Part shown: one piece after another, positions 47,406-57,514 of the stretch
Layout: each line of letters starts with the position of its first letter
Numbering within the stretch: position 1 is the first letter of the stretch
NCBI GenBank assembly: GCA_038373885.1
Contig: JAWZYV010014451.1
Span: 1,302,001 to 1,366,000, forward strand
Direction of reading: 5' to 3'
From: Cheiracanthium punctorium
Taxonomy: Eukaryota > Arthropoda > Arachnida > Araneae > Cheiracanthiidae
Length of the DNA stretch: 64,000 bases
Made by a program: the position numbers and the translations under genes
The notes under the pieces: generated by a model
What the model was told of the DNA's origin: nothing
What the model saw: only the letters and a program-made list of their open reading frames with translations
The model's database searches: none

Positions 47406-48301
47406 AAAAAGTTGTAAACGCTTGACTGAGGTATTTCTTTTACATCGTTCGTAATAAAATTCTTGCCATGTGAAATCATTCAAAACTATCATTTGATACA
47501 TACCAAGGAGTTTTATTTCTTATTCAATCAAATATATCACTGTTTTGTTATAAGTATACTTTTAAGGGTTTTATAAAGGTAATACATTACAATATCATAT
47601 GTTTTATTAAGCTAACATAAATGTTGTTATTGTTTAAATACTTTTCATTTAGTTTAATCTGTTTCTTTTTTCTAATTTATATTAATTCCTGTGTGATTAT
47701 TAAAAGTGAGAAAATGTTCAATGAGAATATTGAGTGATAAAATTTAATATTTATCCTGATAAATCTGTGATATAACTACTGAAAATAACTATAATATTTT
47801 TCATACAATCTATTTGTTTCATATACCGCACAATGTCCTTTAGTACCACTACCAAAAGTGTCTTAATGCAATGCATCTAAAATAATAACTTGCAAATTCT
47901 AGTTTAAACATCATTGTATTTAAAGTTATCAAATTTTTGACGGTAAGAAAATTACAATACAGATCGCCTATGTCTAAGGAATAATTCATTCTGTGAAATT
48001 TCCATGACTGTGCAAATTATAGTAATTACACAGATTCCGTTAAAGCGTAATAGAAAAGAAAAATACCTTTAAAAATATTCAGCTTTGAGACTGAAACAAA
48101 CATTCCATTTAATCCAATTTTCTACATCATTCAAAAACAAAAGAAAGAACGGATGTTCTTTTATTTAATAAAAGTTCGGTCAAGAGCAATTTTATAATAT
48201 TAAGTACATAATTTCATTCTGTCCTTCCACAAAAAGGTTACCTATAAAAGAAGAAAAAACAATAAAAAAAACAGTAATATAACATAAGAAAAAAGAGTTT
48301 T
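47406..48301. other. AT-rich stretch without genes
   Basis: I see no gene or mobile element. Confidence 0.4.
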
Positions 48302-48462
48302 TAACACCGCATGCAAACTACTGTAATTTATGTTCTTTATTCTTTTATTCATCTTTCTAATAAAAGCAGACGCCGCAGATTTTCATAATTCCATCCAATA
48401 TTTTTAAGGTCTTTTCTGAAACTTTGATAATTATGATAATTCTTTTTTCTTCAAGTTTTTTC
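48302..48462 (+). repeat. Dispersed repeat fragment, copy 2 of 2
   Basis: Partner of 3148-3290, same orientation, sharing GAAACTTTGATAATTATGAT and the blocks before it. Divergence is high, so the pair is old. Confidence 0.5.
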
Positions 48463-48828
48463 ATGTTTTTGTCTAAACAGTTACCGCTGGCATCGTAAGT
48501 GTTTTTTTATGCGCTAATAGGGATTTGCATAGTGTTACTAAATAAATGCATTCTTCTTTTTAGCAGTTTTTTACAAAATCGGAATCGGAAATGGAATTCC
48601 GCTACAAAAATGAGAGCATTCTATAATATTATTTCTTTGATAGAGGTTTACTTTCAATTTGTAAAACAGCGATAATTCATGTGTAATTACTAGAATCATA
48701 ATTGAGTAACAAGTTGTCCATCTGTTTAAATTACATACATTCCATTTATGTACATCAGTCTTCTTTCACCATCTATGAAAATTTCTTAAGAACAAATTTT
48801 AATTATTTTTTATGTAATCACATTGATG

Positions 48829-48860
48829 ATATTTATTTATTTATTTATTTATTTATTTTC
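48829..48860. repeat. (ATTT)n microsatellite
   Basis: About seven units of TTTA/ATTT, breaking down into T-rich sequence on the right. Confidence 0.8.
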
Positions 48861-49434
48861 ATTTATTTTTTCATTTTATTTTTCTTTTCTTCCAGGTCTC
48901 TTTTTTTACTAAATGGCAATACTTGGCTATTTCTATTAATGACATTTAGTTTTCTCTGATGGCATCATTCACTAGTACTGGCTCCATAACTGAGCTTCAA
49001 TCTTCATGTCTGGTTCACTTCCTCGTTGACTATTCCTTATAGCTATGATCGTGCACCCAGGTTACAAAAACGACCTCTTTTTTAGTCAGGTATCCTGCAG
49101 AAACCTAGCTATTTTTGTTTGTGCGGTGGCACCTGAAGGTAGAACACACCATTTCAATTTTCCTTTCCAAATATGTATTATGTGGATACATGTGGTTAGG
49201 CTTAAGCCCTCTTGCTCTCATTTGGCGTGTATTTCCATCTTTTCCAACCATTCGTTGGCTTTGAAGGCTCTGATTATACAATATTTATGGCCACCGTATT
49301 CTAAATTTGTTCTCGGTTTCACTTTAATAATTGGTACCAAGTGCTACCTGGATTTCCTTACTATGTAGTTTTATTTATCACTTGCTCAATGGATTATCTT
49401 GGGATTCCATATTACGTAAGTTAACTATTCTATA

Positions 49435-49437
<3 letters not shown>

Positions 49438-49486
<49 letters not shown>
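49438..49486. repeat. (TA)n microsatellite
   Basis: An uninterrupted run of about 24 TA units, followed after 18 bases by the palindrome at 49505. Confidence 0.9.
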
Positions 49487-49488
<2 letters not shown>

Positions 49489-49504
49489 TCAATATATCAT
49501 TAAT

Positions 49505-49538
49505 CAAGCAGGTATATATATATATATATACCTGCTTG
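49505..49538. repeat. Perfect 34-base palindrome around (TA)n
   Basis: CAAGCAGG, nine TA units, then CCTGCTTG. The non-TA arms make it a true cruciform-forming palindrome and not just a dinucleotide run. Confidence 0.9.
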
Positions 49539-49889
49539 TAAATGAACAATTAAGCACAATCGTTTTTTTTACAAAACTATGATGCATTTTTTTAATTGTA
49601 ACCTTTTCGCATTCATCTGTAAAAGCACATTTTTAGTGCTATATAATTTATGAAAAATATAATTAACGAATGGGGAGAGCTTTTAATTTATAATATAGAT
49701 TTAGGGTGGGGGTATTGTGTGAAATTTTACCCACTATAACTCAGTAAATAAAGAGATATTGAAACTGTACTGTTCATTTACTCGTATTATATAATATTCC
49801 CAGTAAATGATTATAGTTAAATGCACATCCACAGGACAGGATTGATTATTAAAGTAGTTATTATATGTTGCTCATAAGATTGATTATCA

Positions 49890-50033
49890 AATTCATTATT
49901 AAAGTGATTATTAACAGATAAATAGACACAACGTATCCGACCCTACAGTGCTATATCATTCTGAACTTCTGAACCGTCTTGTTTCCCTTTGCCACCACAT
50001 ATATGCTTTTTACAAGAGTTCTGAATCACCCTG
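49890..50033 (-). mobile_element. CAGGGTGATTC-family MITE, truncated end
   Basis: Ends CTGAATCACCCTG next to TA (50034-50035), the inverted family terminus. Inside it, AAAGTGATTATTAACAGATAA, an ACGTATCCGACC block and TTCTGAACCGTCTTG are shared with the 19.9- and 45.8-kb copies. The other half is missing or unrecognisable upstream of about 49890. Confidence 0.65.
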
Positions 50034-50035
50034 TA

Positions 50036-50958
50036 CATTGTGTGTCATTCGGTAAAGTATAATTATTACAGAAACCACGACAGCCTACCTAACAACACAC
50101 TATCAAACCTTCCAACCTACCTAATAGTTCTCAAATCCATAATTCAAGATCTAAAAGTTTCTCTGCAGTGCATTTTTAATGCCAGAATTTACGGTTTCCC
50201 TACAGTAAGCAAGTTTTACCTCCTGTAACAGCTTCCGCCGTCTACCCGCCTACGCTCTGAAGATGTTATCTCTGGAACCTTTTCGAAAGGAAAGAAAAAA
50301 TGATAATATAATCAGTTGCGTTGGCTTAGAGTTCAACAAAGTTAAATCTGTTTTCTGAAATATACGTGATCAACAGACGGCAGATGAGAAATTGGCTCCA
50401 TAAAATTGAGAACTCCCGAACTACCCTCTTTCAAAAATTTTATACCGTAGACACGTACCTCTTTCAGTGGTTACTATGCCTCATTTTCACACCTTTCAAT
50501 TTGAAGTGATAATTTTTATAAACTTGTCTTGCGTATTTCGAAACTACATTTGTTAAAATAGTTTTTGGTTTCCTGTTATTGATTTGAAAGTTTGATCATT
50601 GTTACAGGATTAAATTTGATTAAAATTAGTAAGATTACAGTATACGGACATGCTTAAGAATGTTCAAAGCCAAAAGCAAACAGCACGTGAGCAGAGTTTA
50701 ATTAAAAAATAATTATTATTTGCCCCTTTAAAAATTCACCAAGGTTTTCGCTGATTTTCTCCAGTTTTCAACTTTTAAAAGATAGCATCTCCAACAGAAT
50801 TTGCATGCCTACTTTCGAATGTTGCACAAATATGCATAAAAGTATACGTAGAACCGAACCCTTCATATAAATTTCTTTTGTTTCAATAAAACCATCAAGC
50901 CCTTACAAGGAACTGGAATGAAGTAACTGATATATAAAAGAGAACATATTAATTTAAC
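50036..50958. other. AT-rich stretch without genes
   Basis: No gene or element recognised. The short frame at 50040-50228 shows no family motif. Confidence 0.4.
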
Positions 50959-51715
50959 TGTGATGAAGATCACATATTTAATAATAATTTTCATTTATTT
51001 TTACTTTCTTAAATTTAATATATTTTAAATCAAGCATATTAACTTTAAACTCTTTTTTTTTTTCTACACTGGCTTTCAGAATTTTGTATTACGCTTTATT
51101 TCCACATGTTAAATTTCTATTAACTGCTTATTCTATCCGGATTTAATGTTTAAATTATTTTTTCACCCTTTGCTCTATGTCAATAATAAGTCCGTTACAT
51201 TCTTTTAGCTTTCCTAGCTGTTAAAAAACATATTTTTCTCATGCAGAACATTTACTTTTTTATTAATATGCATATATGCTTTACGTCTTCCTTTTCGCGT
51301 ACATCACTTTATTTTTTTCATTGCCAAATATGGACATGGACTCACATCAGTTAAAATTCTGCTGAACTGATTTTCTATCACACGGGTTTACTGTAATTTG
51401 GCTGTCTTTATCATCAATAATTTGGTGCCCAGCTCTTTGTTATGACTTGCCATTCTCTCTGTTGACTAGGAATATTCTGCGGTTTTTCGGCGTCTTTAAT
51501 AATGAATGCATTTATGGCTCTTGTTTGGGCGTTCTTTTAACATGCCAAGTTTAACTTTCTCGCCAACATCTTAATCATTCTTCGATTGCATTTGGCTTCC
51601 GATTAATCGGACCCTTATTGACCATCATAGCTAAAGGTCTCCCAGCCACCACCATCATGTAATCTTTTCTAAGGTATTAAATAAAAGTTTTGCTCTTCTA
51701 CAATTGTCTCTGTTA
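50959..51715 (+). repeat. TGTGATGRAGATCACA repeat family, copy C
   Basis: Opens TGTGATGAAGATCACATATT and follows the order of copies A and B loosely (ATCAAGC near 51029, CTGGCTTTCAGAATTTTGTA). Near the end, CCCAGCCACCACCATCATGT and AATAAA (about 51680) match the closing GAGCCACCACCACCATC...AATAAA of copy B. AATAAA followed by T-rich sequence is LTR-like, but no internal retrotransposon gene or second LTR was found. Confidence 0.5.
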
Positions 51716-53260
51716 TAATTATGATAGTAATTTAAATCGCCTTAAGTACAACATCATAATAACTTTCAATAGTAATAAAATCAATAGTAAATAAAAGTTA
51801 ACACATATGCAATCAATTTCTTCATAAGCAAGTGCAACGTGCAAGGTCGGTATGGTTGAAATTCCCCTGTAAACAGCATTCTTCAGCTGGACGGGCGAAT
51901 TAGTAAATTAGTAAATAAATGCTCTAAAACTTGAATAAATGTTGAAATTATTTGTACATTTCGAATTAGCCATTTCCATTTTTAGAATTGCTATTTATTC
52001 AGGCAAAATTCCACCTAGTGAACGTTTTTTCAGTTTGTTTTTCGAAACTCCTTATCATGGAAGTCTTAATTATCTTTAAGTGGCACATCACGCTAAGTCC
52101 ACATGCCAAATTTAATTGCAATCTGTTCACCCGTTTTAGCTGCAGAAACCAGTTTTTAGGGAAAGTTTCATCGGCGTAACTTACTATAGGAAAGAGGGGG
52201 CAATTGACCCCCCCTTAAAGTTCAAGAAAATTCATATGCAACCTATTCTAAAATGATGTTTTCTACGGTTAGGAACATTTTACCCCCCTCCCTCCAATGT
52301 TACATGCCAGTTTACGCCAATGGGAATTTTAACTCTAACCAACTGTATTTTATTACACAACTCAAAACATCTATTCCTCATCTTTCGAAAAATACAACAT
52401 TTTGGCATATTCAGGGTCACGGATAATCAGAAATCAGATTACCAGACTTTCTCCTCGTAACACATTTTATCTGACTTTTAAGAGTTTATCGATTTTCCAA
52501 AAAAGCGATACACGTCAAGAAACGCATTTTGCAAGTCGCGTTTCTAGCTCTATTATAGAGATTTAACTTTCAAGCACAGCATCAATTTCACTACCTTTTT
52601 ATCAAAAAAGAAAAAAAAAAAACTTTACACTTTGTTTGAGGGAGTTTACGTCTCACATTCCCCGGACAGATTCGAAAGGTCTCTGATTTCGTGAAAAAGA
52701 GTTTATTTGTTGCCAACTTCCTTTTATATATATGTATATATTTTTTGGGGGGACATAGAAAAACGTTTTATGGTGTGAAATATAATCTGATTCTGAAATA
52801 GAAAGTATGCTGTGAATTTTTCTTCACTCATAAAAAGAAAGGCACCGTAAATATTTCTATCCTCTTTTTTGAATATTTTATCCAATGTTATTTCCTCAAC
52901 GTCATATTCAGAGTTTCGAGGAATTGATATTGAGTTTCCAGAAAAATTCCCTGAATACATTATTTTTGTTCTGTAAGGTGTGTGCCTGAATGCTAATATC
53001 TGAAAACAACGCAGAAAAAGCTATTGATTTTATTAAATTTAAATTTTTTTCTTTTTCTTACAGAAAATATCGGTTAGAGAAAGCTTTATTGCTATTTATA
53101 CTAACTTATTTGTCAATGTGTTTAAATGATTTTACGATACTTTGTGTAAATACAGAGATTGTATGCGTTTTAAATAAATAATGAAATATTTTAAATATTT
53201 ATTCAATGGTTGTAAATAAATGAAAAAGTACATTAAAGAGTTTTCTTAGATTACATAGTG
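51716..53260. other. AT-rich stretch without genes
   Basis: Apart from the small foldback at 52173-52318 I see nothing recognisable. Confidence 0.4.
52173..52318. mobile_element. Small foldback with GGCGTAA ends
   Basis: GGCGTAACTTACTATAGGAA at the left and, inverted at the right, GGCGTAAACTGGCATGTAAC. G-rich and C-rich blocks (GAGGGGGCAATTG; TTACCCCCCTCCCTCC) lie inside each end. Such GGCGTAAC...GGGGG-type repeats are common in arthropod DNA; superfamily unassigned. Confidence 0.5.
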
Positions 53261-53935
53261 ATATAGTTTGTTTACAAACCAAACTAAGAGAATGCAATAG
53301 AACTCAAATCTTTTATACTTAATTCGAAATCATTGTGTAGTATGTACAAGGCAATCGTGAGGGTTTTTTCATAGCACGTCATCATAACTGCATGGAATTA
53401 GATATATATATATAAACAATATTGTATCTATATATCTATATGTATATATTTATACAATATTGTTTATAAACCAAATAAAAAGAATCTAATTTAAATGAAA
53501 TCTTTCTGGCTGGATTCAAAACACATTGTGCAATATGTACAAGGTTCAATGAATTTTATTGCACGTCATTCTATCTACATCTGATTGTAAATTTACTTGG
53601 TTTATAAACAGTATTGTATACTTATACGTACTATAGATATATATATATATAGTATATATATAATTGTATATAATACATAAGTATGCAATAGTGTTTATAT
53701 ATATATATATATATTGTATATATATATATATATGTATATTGTATATATATATATATAATTATATATAATATATATATAAGTATGCAATATTGTTTAAAAC
53801 CAAATAAAAATTACCTAATTTAAATGAAATTTTTCTGGCTGGATTCAAAACAATCACTGTGCAATATGTACAAGGCTCAATCGATTTTATTGCACTTCTT
53901 CCTACCAACATCTGATTGTAGAAATTGCATATCAC
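53261..53935 (+). repeat. Three spaced tandem units separated by palindromic (TA)-rich tracts
   Basis: Units at about 53261-53400, 53458-53590 and 53790-53930 share CTGGCTGGATTCAAAACA (units 2 and 3), TGTGCAATATGTACAAGG and TTTTATTGCAC; unit 1 is more diverged. Between them lie AT tracts with AAACAATATTGTAT / ATACAATATTGTTT inverted motifs and many (TA)n runs (53400-53465 and 53630-53790). Each unit starts at a TTTATAAACC/TTTAAAACC junction with its tract, so unit plus tract seems to be the repeating module. Confidence 0.7.
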
Positions 53936-54797
53936 ATGCAGTTATTAAACAATAAATGCAAATATGTAAATTAAACACTAAACCTCATAAACCTCAATAT
54001 GAATCGTTCCGTTCATATTAATTTCAATTTTAGGTCAAATATCTCATTGAATGATTAACTTTCATAAGCCTTTGTCTTACAATGCTCTATTTATACTTGT
54101 TCTAAAGTTAAATCTGGTAAAAGAAAGAAAAGGAAAAAACATCAACTATGCTGTCGACCACCTTTTAAAACCAATTTAAAAACAGTTTATAAAAGACGGG
54201 ATTAGTGAGAAAAGAGAACACGTTAAATAAAATTTTCAATAGCAGTGTTCAATGGTAAATTTAAAATGCGCATTTTTATTAATATGGCATATATTAGCTT
54301 ATTACGTAAAAAATTTCCTCGAATTTTTCTTCGTGCTTGAAGCTTAACATAAAATCAATTAATTAAAGCTTATTTTAAAATCTTATCTATATTGTACTTT
54401 TTTAAAACACAATTCACTGCAGTGCAGCATTTTTCATAAATCCTTCTCTTAAATTTTAAACTTTTTATACATGTAATGGATCTCTTAAATCTGCATAATA
54501 GTTTTGATACTTTTAAAGCATATTCTGTGTCAAAAGTAAAGACTTATAAATATCAAAACAGCCTGAATTTTGAAGTTTTCTTTCTTTGTTTTTCCTAACA
54601 AAATTCTTATATCTGTGAAAATCACATATCACTATTCTAAGCTATTTGACGGGGCCTTTGATTTTACATGTAAGTATATTTCCTTTAGATTTATTTCATA
54701 TGTATATTGTATAAAGAAACGCTCTAAGTTTTGGAGATATTTTTATGAGAAGATGCAGAATTTCACTCTACAAAATGAGTCATGTGTCCTTATTTGA
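53936..54797. other. AT-rich stretch without genes
   Basis: I see no gene or mobile element before the hAT-type element begins. Confidence 0.4.
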
Positions 54798-56035
54798 TAG
54801 GGAACGCAATCCCGATCCCACGGGAATGGGATCCCGCACAAATATTTGCGGGACTAGTCCCGCGGGATTACGGTCTTAATCCCGCGGAATTGAAACTGAA
54901 AGATAAATTACTTTATTGCAATTTTACGCTACTTTCTCAATCGCAACTGGACAAAAAATTTTGCATAAGATGAACTATAGGAACCAGTGATCATGGGCGC
55001 TCATACCTATCGGCAGGTAGGGGCCATAGTCAACCCCCCCTAGCTTCCATATTGTTATGATTTACGTACTGGTACAACGCAGAAGTGCTTCAACACTAAA
55101 TATAGTATCTTTTTGGGACAGGAGCCTTGAAATGTTCCCCCTCCCTCCCCCATCAACAAACATATTGCCCCCCCCATGCTAATGATATCTTTAAAAGGTG
55201 AACGGCAGCTAACAACTAAAAAACAGATGGATCCTTCATGGTTTCGTAAAAGAAAAAAAAATCTTTTATTAAGCGCTTTTGCATTCTCTATCAAAATTAC
55301 ATGAAGACTAGGATGACGAGTGCCTCTACACATTGTCTTTTTTCATTGTTCTTTTTTGAGAATAAAGAAATATCAGTATATTATTATGAATATAATGACT
55401 AGAATTTTCATATTTATGTAAGGTACTAGCTGCTACCCGCGACTTCGTCCGCGTCGGCTTTAGAATTAGGTCCCGAGAGAAATGAAGCATGTCTGAATAA
55501 CAAATATGTTTGCGGCAAAAGAAACTGCATTTAAATATTATTTGCTTTTTACTTGTTTTAAATGAAGTATAATGCATGGCAGTATACTTCATTTAAAATA
55601 ATAGAGTATACAGAGATACTAAATTTAGATTTTATTCAGGCATTTGGCGAAGAGAGACAGTTAGGACAGTATTTGCGAACTGTTTTGTAAAAGAAATATT
55701 TATGCTATATGCATGAATTTTAGCCTATGTTAATCGGGAATAGAACAGCTTTCTATTAGTGAAAAAGTTTTAGAATCGGTTCTGTAGTTACAGAGATACA
55801 CAGAGAGCGTGATGTATTAGTTATTTTGAGTGTTCCTGTAAAGGAACTATTTACGCTACCTGCATGAATTTTAGCCTATAATACTCAAGAATAGTGTAGC
55901 TTACTATCAGTAAAAGTTTAGGAATCGGTTCAGTACTTACAGAGATACACATAGAGCGTAATGTAATTCTTATGAGTATCCCTGTAAAAGAACTGTCTGT
56001 GATATATGCATTAGAGGTAGCCTATAACACTTAGG

Positions 56036-56794
56036 GTGCCACCAGTGTCTAAGAAGTTCTGCTCTCAAAACTGCAAGGCGGGAGTTGCCAGGTTCAAACC
56101 CAGGTTCAAATCCCAGCCGCTCGCAGTTTTCCGTGGTTTTCTAAAAAACCTCGCGTAAATACGGGCTAGGATCCCTTAGAAAGTTCTCCACAGCGTAATT
56201 CTCCTTATAGACCTAGGACCCTAGTGCAGTCAATCGGTCTTAACCCTTTAACGCGCAGTGTTCCAGCTCTGAGAACACAAAACTCTGACGTTTTGACTGT
56301 TGCCAGTCACGAAGAATAGATTTGACGTCTATAAAAATTGGTACGGGTGACATAGCTCCACGAGAATCCTTTACTTTAGCACGTCATTTCCCGTAAAAAA
56401 ATGGTCACGATTATTTTTAAATGCACTGACATCTGCTGAAAAATGGAAGAATGCGAGAACGGCTGGATAGATTGCGCAATGCTGAATAAAGGGCAGCCGT
56501 TGCCATCGCTCGACTTAATTACCAGCAAGATGGCGGACTATCGAAACGTTCATCGCGTGCCACAGATCTAGAGATGCTTTTTTGACGACAGCTGGCTGTG
56601 CGGCACTGCCAGCTACGTCAAAAAAGGGTTTCTAGATCTGTGGCACGCGATGAACGTTTCGATCGTCCGCCTTCTTGCTGGTAGTCGGAGTCGAGCGGAG
56701 TCGAGCTGGAAGTCGAGCGATGGCAACGGCTGCCCTTTTTTCAGCATTGGGAAAGGGTTGCGCCTCAAAGGGTTAATCCAAAGACAAACAAACA
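56036..56794 (+). mobile_element. Family B SINE (tail type 2), split by a TTAA element
   Basis: TSD ATAACACTTAGG (56024-56035) and ATAATACTCAGG (56795-56806), 12 bases with two mismatches. SINE sequence runs 56036-56243 and 56777-56794: the B-box-like CAGGTTCAAATCCCAGCCGC, GTTTTCCGTGGTTTTC, TACGGGCTAGGATCCCTTAG and CAGTCAATCGGTCTTAA, then TCCAAAGACAAACAAACAA. Upstream of the B-box is GTGTCTAAGAAGTTCTGCTC, not a clear A-box. Confidence 0.8.
56244..56772. mobile_element. TTAA-type element, 529 bp, with giant hairpin
   Basis: TTAA at 56240-56243 and 56773-56776. Ends CCCTTTAACGCGCAG and, inverted, CCCTTTGAGGCGCAACC. The paralogous SINE at 31214-31217 has one TTAA at this position, proving target duplication. 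Inside, arms at about 56478-56596 and 56602-56747 pair over more than 110 bases (for example GGGCAGCCGTTGCCATCGCT and CGTGCCACAGATCTAGA), with a short loop near 56599. No transposase is encoded. The ends are of the same general form as the 14.9-15.5 kb elements. Confidence 0.85.
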
Positions 56795-57514
56795 ATAATA
56801 CTCAGGAATAATGTAACTTTCAATCAGTGAAAAAAGTTTTAGAATTGGTTTAGTAACTGCAAAATTTCCGTCATGTCTGTCATGTTCAAATTTTCACAGC
56901 TCTGCTTTCTGTAGATTTGTCTGGAGAACATTCATTTTTATTATTATAAATAGATAGATTTGGCATAAAACTGGCATAATTTCTGTGGTATTTAATGTTT
57001 TTCGCACGCGCTTCTTCATTGAAGTAATAGCATTCGTGTTAGCTCAAAACATGAATCATTTGATACGGGCGAAACTCGCCAAGCATGGCAACGTAAAAAC
57101 GGTTTTTAATTAATAATTAAAAAAGTAATTAAAAATCTAAAATTCTAAGTAGCCTATAACCTTCTCCAGGGTCCCATCTATATCTAAACCAAAATACATC
57201 CTAATCGATTCAGCGGTTTAGGCGTGAAAGCGTCATAAACAAACAGACAAACTCACTTTCGCATTTATAATATTAGTTGGGATTGTATTAACTATCAAAT
57301 AAGATAAAGCATTAAAGTTAAACTTGATAGTGCTTGCAATCTGATTTTTCCCTACTTTTCTCTATCTAAATCAATTTTTAGTTGAGTGAAATATCAATCC
57401 TGTGTTTTTTTCCCGGATTTGTTGATCACGGGGGATTGCGGGATCCCGCAGGATCAACAAATCTCAATCCGGCAATCCCGCGAAATGAAAAACAGTGCGG
57501 GATTGCATTCCATA

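Larger units (their letters stand above)
55425..57283 (+). mobile_element. Inserted element with internal 150-bp tandem units
   Basis: Starts ACTAGCTGCTACCCGCGACT, then TCGTCCGCGT, and ends TTCGCATTTATAATATTAGT; both types of end recur in interspersed repeats of many arthropods. I recall the 3' end with RTE-like elements but cannot verify it. At 55711, 55862 and 56008 three units of about 146-151 bp share GCATGAATTTTAGCCTATAA, a GAATCGGTTCAGTACTTACA stretch and GAGATACACA. The third unit is split by the SINE. TSD not resolved. Confidence 0.55.
54798..57514. mobile_element. hAT-type non-autonomous element, outer shell of a four-level nest
   Basis: The ends TAGGGAACGCAATCCCG and, inverted, TATGGAATGCAATCCCG are 17-base TIRs. 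The 8 bases outside are TTATTTGA (54790-54797) and TTATTTAC (57515-57522): an 8-bp TSD with two mismatches, as expected for hAT elements. Sub-terminal blocks on both sides are rich in GGGATCCCGC/GCGGGAT palindromes (54815-54890 and 57425-57500). With the inner element (55425-57283) removed, the shell is about 860 bp. No hAT transposase is recognisable. Confidence 0.75.

Noticed and set aside
49045..49368. 107-codon open frame as a gene
   Set aside because: No motif, no homologue recognised, and no supporting promoter or splice signals; its composition is that of its surroundings.
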